A stretch of 20,027 nucleotides of DNA from JBJXGC01 sp046154545 (GTDB lineage Bacteria; Chloroflexota; Dehalococcoidia; Tepidiformales; Tepidiformaceae), in contig JBJXGC010000086.1 in NCBI GenBank assembly GCA_046154545.1, positions 1 through 20,027 of the forward strand, given 5' to 3'. The first letter of the stretch is position 1, and every line of letters starts with the position of its first letter. Below are positions 1-5,181 of this stretch, piece by piece. Under the pieces are notes generated by a model. The model made no database searches and was not told the origin of the DNA. It was given only the letters and a program-made list of their open reading frames with translations. Position numbers and translations under genes: made by a program.

Positions 1-35
1 CGTGCGAGGCCCACGATGAACATTCGGCGGCGCAT
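1..35 (-). CDS. possible start of a minus-strand gene cut by the window edge
   Basis: On the minus strand an ATG at 35 opens MRRRMFIVGLA and then leaves the window. A second in-frame ATG lies at 23. The Arg-rich start followed by hydrophobic residues resembles the beginning of a signal peptide or membrane anchor, but only 11 codons are visible. No good Shine-Dalgarno site precedes it. If real it would be divergent from the hydrolase at 159, with the 36-158 interval as shared promoter region. This is inference from very little sequence. Confidence 0.25.
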   Translation of the reverse strand, partial: MRRRMFIVGLA

Positions 36-123
36 TTCGACCGAGTGATGGCCTCCGCGGTGCGCCCGCGGGCGGGCCGCCTGACGCCCAGCGGCTGCAT
101 GCGCGCGTCGCCGCCCGGCCGCG

Positions 124-129
124 TAGAAT
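124..129 (+). promoter_or_regulatory. candidate -10 element (TAGAAT) for the hydrolase gene
   Basis: TAGAAT fits the TAnnnT -10 pattern seen before several other genes here and ends 29 bases before the ATG at 159. No convincing -35 hexamer lies 16-18 bases upstream, so this is weak. Confidence 0.3.
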
Positions 130-158
130 CCGCCGCGAGACCACCCACCGGAGGACCC

Positions 159-1100
159 ATGAACGTCGAAGCCTTGCTCGACCCGGAAATCGCCGAAGCG
201 CTGAAGGCCCTGCCCTCGTTCGGCCCGTTCACCTTCGAACAGCTCCCGGCCATGCGCGAACAGCGGATGCTCCAGCTCGGGGCCATCCAGCTCTCGGACA
301 AGGTCGAGCGCACGGATCATACCGTGCCCGGCCCCGCCGGCAGCCCGGACGTCGTGCTCCGGGTCCATCGCCCGAAGGGCGCGGCGGGGCCGCTCCCCTG
401 CATCTACTTCATCCACGGCGGCGGCTACGTCATGGGCACCTACGCGATGGACGACCTCCGTTTCGATAAGTGGTGCCCGATGCTCAACTGCGTCGGCGTC
501 TCCGTCGAGTACCGCCTCTCCCCCGAGACGCCCTACCCCGGCCCCCTTGACGACTGCTACGCCGGCCTGAAGTGGGTCCACGCCAACGCCACGGCCCTCG
601 GCATCGACCGCGCCCATCTCGGCATCGGCGGCGCCTCCGCCGGCGGTGGGCTCGCCGCCGGGCTCGCCCTGCTCGCCCGCGACCGGGCCGAGGTGCCGCT
701 CGCCTTCCAGCTCCTCATCTACCCGATGATTGATGACCGCATGACCACCCCGTCGAGCAAGTGGCAGGTGCCGATCTGGCCCCCGGGCTCGAACGAGCGC
801 GGCTGGGCCGCCTATCTCGGCAAACTCGTGGGCGGTGACGTGCCGATCTATGCGGCCGCCTCTCGGGCCACGGACCTTCGTGGCCTCGCGCCCGCCCAGG
901 TCGTCGTCGGCGCCCTCGACGGCTTCCTCGATGAAGACGTCGATTACGCCATGCGGCTGACCCACGCCGAGGTGCCGACGGAGCTGCACGTCTTCCCCGG
1001 TGCGCCCCACGGCTTCGACGGCATCATGCCGGGGACCGCCCTCGCCCGCCGCGGCCGCCAGGTGATGGAAGAGTGGCTGGCCCGGGTACTGCGCGCCTGA
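159..1100 (+). CDS. alpha/beta hydrolase, HSL (hormone-sensitive lipase-like) family
   Basis: A 313-residue carboxylesterase/lipase-type hydrolase, probably cytoplasmic as no signal peptide is seen. HGGG near residues 86-89 is the oxyanion-hole motif of the HSL family. GASAG at 158-162 is the nucleophile elbow with Ser160. Asp254 (in ALDGFLDED) and His284 (in APHGFDG) complete the expected triad. Length matches the family. The reading frame is open back to 45, but the ATG at 159 is chosen because GGAGG lies just upstream (about 150-154) and the extra 38 residues are low-complexity and unlike the family. Such enzymes hydrolyse short-chain or bulky acyl esters; the substrate cannot be told from sequence. 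It is followed on the same strand by an F420-dependent oxidoreductase 84 bases on. Confidence 0.9.
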   Translation: MNVEALLDPEIAEALKALPSFGPFTFEQLPAMREQRMLQLGAIQLSDKVERTDHTVPGPAGSPDVVLRVHRPKGAAGPLPCIYFIHGGGYVMGTYAMDDLRFDKWCPMLNCVGVSVEYRLSPETPYPGPLDDCYAGLKWVHANATALGIDRAHLGIGGASAGGGLAAGLALLARDRAEVPLAFQLLIYPMIDDRMTTPSSKWQVPIWPPGSNERGWAAYLGKLVGGDVPIYAAASRATDLRGLAPAQVVVGALDGFLDEDVDYAMRLTHAEVPTELHVFPGAPHGFDGIMPGTALARRGRQVMEEWLARVLRA

Positions 1101-1151
1101 GCGGTGCATCGCCCCGAATCCCGGCCAGCTGTTGAGTGAAAGCGTCCCACA

Positions 1152-1166
1152 GGCGCAGACTGCGCC
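1152..1166 (+). repeat. short hairpin before the 1185 gene
   Basis: GGCGCA and TGCGCC form a perfect 6-bp stem with a 3-base loop (GAC), ending about five bases before the Shine-Dalgarno site of the 1185 gene. It could be a weak terminator of the hydrolase mRNA or a leader hairpin. The first 13 bases (GGCGCAGACTGCG) recur exactly at 2312-2324. Confidence 0.35.
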
Positions 1167-1184
1167 CATCAGAGGAGGAATGCC

Positions 1185-2204
1185 ATGCCCCGCCGTCTCG
1201 CCGTCTCCGTAGGGTTCACCGGTTCGCCTGAGCAAAACCGGGAGGTCATCAAGCGCGTCAAGATCGCCGAAGAGGTCGGCGTCGAGGCCGCCTTCACCGC
1301 TGAGACCTGGGGCCGGGACCAGTTCTCGCTCCTCACCCAGCTCGCCCTCGAAACCTCGCGCATCAAGCTCGGCACCGGGATCGCTCCCGTCTTCGGCCGC
1401 TCGCCGGCGGTGCTCGCGATGACCTTCGCGACGCTCGACGAGTTGAGCGGCGGCCGGATGATCATCGGCCTCGGCACCTCCGGCGCGCGGGTCATCGAAC
1501 ACTGGCATGGCGAGCCGTTCGTGAAGCCGCTGCAGCGCCTCAAGGAGTACTGCCAGATCATCAACCAGATCATCGCCGGCGAGAAGGTCTTCCACGAAAG
1601 CGAAATCTTCAAGCTCCAGCGCGGCTTCACGCTGCTCTTCAACCCGGTCCGCAACCATATCCCCATCTACATCGCCTCCATCGCTCCGAAGAGCATGGAG
1701 ATCTGCGGCGAAGTGGCCGACGGCTGGATGCCCGTCTACTGGCCGAAGTCCCGCTACCGCGATGGCCTCGCCACCCTGGCGAAGGGCGCAGCAGCGGCCG
1801 GGCGCCCGGCCGGCGCCGTCGAGTGCGTTGCTTCCCTGACGACCGTCATCGACGACGACGTCGCGAAAGCGAAGCGCCAGGCCGCAGGACCCATCTCCTG
1901 GTATGTCACGAACATGGGCGACTTCTACCACCGCATGCTCACCCGCAACGGCTTCGGCGAGCAGGTGGCGGCGATGCGGGCCGCCGGCGAGGAGCATCGG
2001 CCGATGCCCTTCCAGACGAACGACGAAATCATGGCCGCCATGGGCGACAAGATGCTCGAAGAGACCGCCATCTGGGGCGACCTCGAGACCGTCGCTGGCG
2101 GCATCGAGGAGCGCCGCCAGCTCGGCGTCCAGCTCCCCGTCGTCTCCATGCCCTCCGGCGACGCAAAGACCGTCGAGCGTATCCTCGGCACGCTCGTGAG
2201 CTGA
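1185..2204 (+). CDS. LLM-class F420-dependent oxidoreductase
   Basis: A 339-residue luciferase-like TIM-barrel flavin/F420 enzyme. The pattern KLGTGIAPVFGRSP followed by LDELSGGRMIIGLGTSG is typical of the F420-dependent group (methylene-H4MPT reductase-like), and the later segment PIYIASIAPKSMEICGEVADGWMP is the usual conserved phosphate-binding region. Length is normal. The ATG is supported by a strong GAGGAGG site at 1172-1178. Such proteins carry out hydride transfer between F420 (or FMN) and an organic substrate; the substrate cannot be predicted. A second, divergent member lies at 7838. Its presence implies the organism makes or uses F420, though no cofactor biosynthesis gene is in the window. 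Confidence 0.9.
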   Translation: MPRRLAVSVGFTGSPEQNREVIKRVKIAEEVGVEAAFTAETWGRDQFSLLTQLALETSRIKLGTGIAPVFGRSPAVLAMTFATLDELSGGRMIIGLGTSGARVIEHWHGEPFVKPLQRLKEYCQIINQIIAGEKVFHESEIFKLQRGFTLLFNPVRNHIPIYIASIAPKSMEICGEVADGWMPVYWPKSRYRDGLATLAKGAAAAGRPAGAVECVASLTTVIDDDVAKAKRQAAGPISWYVTNMGDFYHRMLTRNGFGEQVAAMRAAGEEHRPMPFQTNDEIMAAMGDKMLEETAIWGDLETVAGGIEERRQLGVQLPVVSMPSGDAKTVERILGTLVS

Positions 2205-2248
2205 GCCCCGGCCGGCCCTCACGTGTGCCGCCTTCCCAGGCTCGAAGA

Positions 2249-2279
2249 CGGTGAGCGACGGCTACCCCGCCGCTCACCG
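2249..2279 (+). terminator. stem-loop, possible terminator after the 1185 gene
   Basis: CGGTGAGCG and CGCTCACCG make a perfect 9-bp inverted repeat with a 13-base loop, 44 bases after the stop codon. No T-run follows, so it is either a U-less terminator or an mRNA-stabilising hairpin. It also marks the left border of the AT-richer Rhs-derived patch. Confidence 0.5.
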
Positions 2280-2383
2280 CTCGCGAGCTGCCACCGAATG
2301 CCACGGCCTGCGGCGCAGACTGCGATTCTGAACAGCTGTACGACTCGGACTGCGGCGACCCCTTGACGGACGAATACCAGTGA
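2255..2383 (+). pseudogene. cut coding fragment, possible C-terminal end of a lost effector tip
   Basis: After an in-frame TGA at 2252-2254 the frame stays open to a stop at 2381-2383. Its last 25 codons read as an acidic, Cys-containing tail (ACGADCDSEQLYDSDCGDP then LTDEYQ). No ATG or GTG exists in this frame, so it cannot start here on its own. The stop overlaps the GTG of the next gene as GTGA, the usual sign of translational coupling, which suggests this is the surviving 3' end of a longer gene once coupled to the 2380 gene. The function is unknown. The alternative is that the open frame is chance. Confidence 0.35.
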
Positions 2384-2802
2384 GATGGCTTAGACAGCGA
2401 TTGGCTCTGCCCCCAATGCTAGATGACGAACGGGTACTTGTGAGCGTTCCGGGATACTGTGGTCATTGGTGGCGCGTAGAGCATGGAACCATAGTGATCA
2501 CAACCCTCAGGCTCTGTCACTTGCCGTATTTTGCGAGTCACAAGTATGGCGTCATTCCGATACGGAGACGTTTAACGCAGGTCATGATCGCGGATATCGC
2601 CGGGATTGAGTCGCGAAGCTTTTCGCGCGTCGCCTCTCTATTGCGAGGGCCTGGCCAAATCCGCTTGCACCGTGCCGACGCTCCTATGATCACTTTGTCC
2701 TGTCGGAAGAGTTCGGAGATTCAGGAAGCCGTTTACAACACGAGGCCCGACTTGCGGCCCGGGGTGGCGACAGCTTCGCCCGGGACGTCGAGGACCGGAT
2801 GA
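2380..2802 (+). CDS. small PH-like-fold hypothetical protein with an rhs-derived tail
   Basis: A 140-residue protein. Residues about 16-125 look like a bacterial PH/GRAM-type beta domain: a segment GTIVITTLRLCHLPYF (strand then Arg-Leu), then VIPIRRRLTQVMIADIAGIES, then GPGQIRLHRADAPMITLSC. No signal peptide or membrane helix is seen. The GTG overlaps the preceding stop (GTGA); an internal ATG at 2416 is an alternative start. From about 2745 the DNA becomes rhs core sequence in a different frame, so the last 18 or so residues (RPDLRPGVATASPGTSRTG) are probably not native and the original stop was lost by recombination. Base composition is clearly more AT-rich than the neighbours. It may be an immunity gene of a lost effector module, by position only. 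Confidence 0.5.
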   Translation: MRWLRQRLALPPMLDDERVLVSVPGYCGHWWRVEHGTIVITTLRLCHLPYFASHKYGVIPIRRRLTQVMIADIAGIESRSFSRVASLLRGPGQIRLHRADAPMITLSCRKSSEIQEAVYNTRPDLRPGVATASPGTSRTG

Positions 2803-2925
2803 TCAGCACCGCAGTCGGCGGGACGGCCACGACCTTCGCCTACCGCGGCGATGGCCTGCGCGCCTGCCGCACGGCCGGCGGCGTGACCACGAACTTCACG
2901 TGGGACGTGAACGCCGGCTCGTGTC
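2754..2925 (+). pseudogene. rhs core fragment 1
   Basis: Read in the frame of 2799, this stretch gives LAARGGDSFARDVEDRM, then ISTAVGGTATTFAYRGDGLR and GGVTTNFTWDVNAG. These are the YD-repeat/Rhs core patterns GDxFxxDxExR and TTxFTWDVNAGLP seen in Rhs proteins. The N-terminal cage repeats are missing and the GLPVVL continuation is cut off after AG. It is joined directly to unrelated AT-richer sequence on both sides, as expected for a recombined Rhs-CT module. Confidence 0.65.
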
Positions 2926-3233
2926 GAGACGTCCTTCCTTCGGACGTGGACCCGGCCGTGTCCTGTACTGGCGCCTTCGTTGGTGGCAGTGGTAATCAGG
3001 CGTATGCAAGTGAGTGCTTCATTCAATTCGGGGGGAAGGTAGGAGATTACGCAATCTATACCGGCGGCGACGGCCTGACTGAGTGCGAACGTGATACCAG
3101 CTGTTCTACCTACGTTGGAGTAGGTATCACTATAGCGGCATTCTTACCTGGCTTCAGGCTTGGAGCAGTGCTATCGGAGACGCGGCCCGGGCGGCTTATA
3201 GCTGTTACCAGCAAGAAGGGATTTCGCCTATGA
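2799..3233 (+). CDS. truncated Rhs core fused to an unrecognised C-terminal tip
   Basis: A 144-residue frame whose first 40 residues are Rhs core (TTFAYRGDGLRACRTAGG then TTNFTWDVNAG) and whose remainder is an unrecognised tip with several Cys residues and one hydrophobic stretch (VGVGITIAAFLPGF). The start at the internal ATG 2799 has AGGA at 2791-2794 but is probably accidental, since the rhs homology continues upstream to about 2754. The stop overlaps the ATG of the 3230 gene (ATGA). In Rhs polymorphic-toxin systems the tip is the toxin and the next small gene its immunity protein; this layout fits but the toxin activity is not recognisable. It is likely a displaced, promoter-less 'orphan' module. 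Toxin identity is inference. Confidence 0.45.
   Translation: MISTAVGGTATTFAYRGDGLRACRTAGGVTTNFTWDVNAGSCRDVLPSDVDPAVSCTGAFVGGSGNQAYASECFIQFGGKVGDYAIYTGGDGLTECERDTSCSTYVGVGITIAAFLPGFRLGAVLSETRPGRLIAVTSKKGFRL
2875..2918 (+). repeat. 44-bp rhs core direct repeat, copy 1
   Basis: Matches 3559-3602 at 42 of 44 positions; both copies encode the TTNFTWDVNAG core. The two mismatches are G/C changes at third codon positions. The repeat brackets the tip/membrane-protein module. Confidence 0.9.
2929..2947 (+). repeat. inverted repeat at rhs junction 1
   Basis: ACGTCC and GGACGT separated by seven bases, placed directly after the DVNAG core codons where the sequence departs from normal Rhs. It shares GTCCTTCC with the inverted repeat at 3528-3545. 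Confidence 0.4.
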
Positions 3234-3490
3234 CTAAGCGTAACCTGATCCCGCTATTTCCAGACCAATCTCGCTCTAGGTGGACTGGACTAACCATGAT
3301 GATTTTCGTCGGCGTAATTCTGTTGATGAACGGTTTGAAGTGGTCTCTGCCAGGAATCATCGCGAACGGTATTTTTCTTTCTTTGGGCGGTATGCTTGGC
3401 ATTATTCTCGGCGATTCCGTTCGATCGCGGGTTCTGTCAGCGGTGCTAGTGGTATGCAGTGGTTTGGTTCTCGGGTGGCTACTATTATAG
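3230..3490 (+). CDS. three-helix membrane protein, possible immunity protein
   Basis: An 86-residue protein with three predicted membrane segments at about 19-36 (GLTMMIFVGVILLMNGL), 40-62 (LPGIIANGIFLSLGGMLGII) and 66-86 (VLSAVLVVCSGLVLGWLLL). The short positively charged N-terminus (MTKRN) suggests it stays in the cytoplasm. The ATG overlaps the stop of the rhs-tip frame by four bases, and AAGGG at 3215-3219 gives a usable ribosome site, so the gene looks intact. I recognise no family. Position right after an Rhs tip suggests an immunity protein for a membrane-acting or secreted toxin. AT content is much higher than in flanking housekeeping genes, a sign of transfer. Confidence 0.6.
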   Translation: MTKRNLIPLFPDQSRSRWTGLTMMIFVGVILLMNGLKWSLPGIIANGIFLSLGGMLGIILGDSVRSRVLSAVLVVCSGLVLGWLLL

Positions 3491-3527
3491 AAGCAACTAC
3501 GTCTCTATTACGCGAGCTACTCGGGTG

Positions 3528-3545
3528 GTCCTTCCCCGGAAGGAC
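3528..3545 (+). repeat. perfect 8-bp inverted repeat at rhs junction 2
   Basis: GTCCTTCC and GGAAGGAC separated by CC. It lies 37 bases after the membrane-protein stop and immediately before rhs core fragment 2. No T-run follows. It could be a remnant terminator or a recombination-prone site. Confidence 0.6.
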
Positions 3546-3658
3546 GCCAGCCGGACGACCGGCGGCGTGACCACGAACTTCACCTGGGACGTCAACGCCG
3601 GCCTGCCCGTCGGTCCTCGCCGACGGCACCAGTACGTCTACGGCGCCCGGCTGGTAAG
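3540..3658 (+). pseudogene. rhs core fragment 2 with compensating frameshifts
   Basis: The frame gives DASRTTGGVTTNFTWDVNAG then LPV, a clear Rhs core. The expected continuation VLADGTQYVYG is readable only by shifting frame: one extra G after the GTC codon (near 3611) moves to the frame that reads VLADGT, and one missing base near 3632 returns to the frame reading QYVYGARLVS. There is no start codon or ribosome site, and the homology stops near 3658. It is a dead relic. Confidence 0.75.
3559..3602 (+). repeat. 44-bp rhs core direct repeat, copy 2
   Basis: Second copy of the repeat at 2875-2918, 42/44 identical. Confidence 0.9.
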
Positions 3659-3674
3659 CGCGCACGGCCACTCC

Positions 3675-3692
3675 GTCCTGAGTCCTGAGTCC
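3675..3692 (+). repeat. short tandem repeat (GTCCTGA units)
   Basis: Two full GTCCTGA units plus a partial third (GTCC), in the non-coding stretch between the rhs relic and the 3743 gene. Probably incidental. Confidence 0.6.
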
Positions 3693-3727
3693 CCGTCAAC
3701 TTCCTCGCCTCCCCTCCCCGCGCGGCG

Positions 3728-3733
3728 TATTAT
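3728..3733 (+). promoter_or_regulatory. -10 element (TATTAT) for the 3743 operon
   Basis: TATTAT ends nine bases before the ATG at 3743, and no Shine-Dalgarno site is present. A start point about seven bases downstream of the -10 would leave a 0-3 base leader, so the mRNA is probably leaderless. A -35 box is not evident. Confidence 0.5.
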
Positions 3734-3742
3734 CCGCGCCCG

Positions 3743-4759
3743 ATGGCTACCGACGACGACCTGGAGCCCGCCCTCAGGAGATTCCTCCAGGCCTGCATGC
3801 CGCAGGCCGGCGACCTGTCGGTCACCGGCCTCCACCGGGCCACCCACGGCGTCTCCCGCGAGAACTGGCCCTTCGACCTCTCCTGGAACGAGGCTGGCCG
3901 CCAGCAGCGGCGCTCACTCCTCCTCAGGCGCGACCCCGTCGGCAGCGTCCTCGAGACCGACCGGCGGGTCGAGTTCCGGATGCTCGATGCCCTGGGCCGC
4001 ACGAAGGTCCCCGTCCCCGCCGTCCTCTTCCTCGACGAAACGGGTGACAGCCTCGGCCGGCCGGCGATCGTCATGGAGCGCCGCACCGGCGTCTGCGACT
4101 ACTTCGTCCTCACCGGCGGCACGATGGGGCTTCCCGAGGCACGCCGCCGGGAACTCGCCGTCGAACTCTGTGACACCCTTGCCGACATCCACGAGGTGGA
4201 CTGGCGGGCACTCGGGCTCGACCAGCTCTTGCTGTCTCAACTTCCGCCGGGCGCACGCCGCGAGTTGGCCTGGTGGCAGTCGTACCTTTCGACCCAGGAA
4301 CTCGAACCGCAGCCGGAGATGGTCGAGGTCGCCTGCTGGCTCGGCCGCCACGCGCCCGAGCCGCAGCGCGTCGTCCTCGTCCATGGCGACTACAAGCCCG
4401 GCAACGTCCTCCTCAGCCCGGCCGGCGAGATCGACTCCGTCCTCGACTGGGAGATCGCCCACGTCGGCGACCCCATGGAAGACCTCGGTTGGGTCACCAA
4501 CCCCTACCGCATCCGTGAGCACACCATCCCCGGCGCCTGGGAGGTCGAGGATATGCTCGGCCACTACGTCGCCCGCACCGGCTTGCGGGTCGATCCCGCT
4601 GAGTTGCGCTACTGGCAGGTCTTCACAAACTTCAAGCTCGCGGCCATCGTCCTCACGGGCATTCGCTCCACCTGTGAGGGCCGCGCTGAGCGGGCGTTCT
4701 CCTACCGGATGGTCCGCGGATTCCTGCGGCGTCTCCTCGAACTGGTGCCAGGGCCATGA
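3743..4759 (+). CDS. APH-fold phosphotransferase family protein
   Basis: A 338-residue aminoglycoside-phosphotransferase-fold kinase. HGDYKPGN at 214-221 is the catalytic loop (Asp216, Asn221) and DWE at 235-237 carries the metal-binding Asp235. Its length and the DWEIAHVGDPMEDLGW context match the ACAD10/11-like 'phosphotransferase family protein' group, whose characterised members phosphorylate hydroxyacyl-CoAs, rather than true antibiotic kinases. It is probably metabolic, not a resistance gene. The ATG is fixed by the leaderless promoter at 3728. It is first of three tightly packed genes: its stop overlaps the next start (ATGA at 4756-4759). The substrate is unknown. Confidence 0.85.
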   Translation: MATDDDLEPALRRFLQACMPQAGDLSVTGLHRATHGVSRENWPFDLSWNEAGRQQRRSLLLRRDPVGSVLETDRRVEFRMLDALGRTKVPVPAVLFLDETGDSLGRPAIVMERRTGVCDYFVLTGGTMGLPEARRRELAVELCDTLADIHEVDWRALGLDQLLLSQLPPGARRELAWWQSYLSTQELEPQPEMVEVACWLGRHAPEPQRVVLVHGDYKPGNVLLSPAGEIDSVLDWEIAHVGDPMEDLGWVTNPYRIREHTIPGAWEVEDMLGHYVARTGLRVDPAELRYWQVFTNFKLAAIVLTGIRSTCEGRAERAFSYRMVRGFLRRLLELVPGP

Positions 4760-5175
4760 GACCAACACCCCCCGAAGAACTCAGCGCCCTCCGTTCCGTC
4801 CTCAATCGGGTCATCGACGCCACCTTCGATGATGACTACATCCGCGGCCAACTCCGCCACGTGAGCGACGGGATGGCCGCGCTCGCGTCCGACTGGCCCG
4901 TCGCAGCAGCGCGGCTGTTGGCCGAGAACGAGGCGACGGAAGCGTTCCTCCTGGAGCTGGCGGCCACCTCCGGCGCCGGCTCGAAGGAACTCGCCGCCTT
5001 CGCCGGCGACCCCACCGACCTGGCCGCGCTCAACGAACGCCACCAGCTCCTCCGCGGTCTCGTTGCCGAGGCCATCCGCGACCTTGACCGGGCCGAAGAT
5101 GGCGACATAACGATCACTGCCCGGCGTACAGTACGGGCCTTCTTACTCCGCACGGCGGAAACCTGGACAGGGTAG
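4756..5175 (+). CDS. small helical hypothetical protein of the phosphotransferase operon
   Basis: A 139-residue, acidic, largely alpha-helical protein with no signal peptide, Cys or obvious catalytic motif. It begins MRPTPPEEL and has helical segments around residues 10-60, a LAALNERHQLLRGLVAEAIRD helix near 95-115 and a closing RRTVRAFLLRT helix. Size, N-terminus and location next to an APH-fold gene are reminiscent of the DUF6285-type small proteins found in such operons, but I cannot confirm family membership. Four-base overlap with the upstream gene and six bases to the downstream gene imply obligate co-expression. It is likely a partner or accessory subunit of one of its neighbours (inference). 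Confidence 0.75.
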   Translation: MRPTPPEELSALRSVLNRVIDATFDDDYIRGQLRHVSDGMAALASDWPVAAARLLAENEATEAFLLELAATSGAGSKELAAFAGDPTDLAALNERHQLLRGLVAEAIRDLDRAEDGDITITARRTVRAFLLRTAETWTG

Positions 5176-5181
5176 GTAGAG

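Noticed and set aside
2733..3671. Minus-strand open frames across the rhs fragments (2733-3026 and 3402-3671)
   Set aside because: They resemble each other only because they are antisense to the same rhs core repeat.
3675..3692. A CRISPR-like or mobile-element repeat from the GTCCTGA units
   Set aside because: Just two and a half 7-base units, no spacers, no flanking duplication.
3914..4768. A 284-codon minus-strand open frame inside the phosphotransferase gene
   Set aside because: It is the antisense shadow of a gene with intact HGDxxxxN and DWE motifs; no family resemblance of its own.
3459..4832. A long 457-codon open frame overlapping the rhs relic and the phosphotransferase gene
   Set aside because: Only its first part reads as rhs core; from 3743 on it is a Ser/Arg/Pro-rich shadow of the clearly conserved phosphotransferase in another frame.
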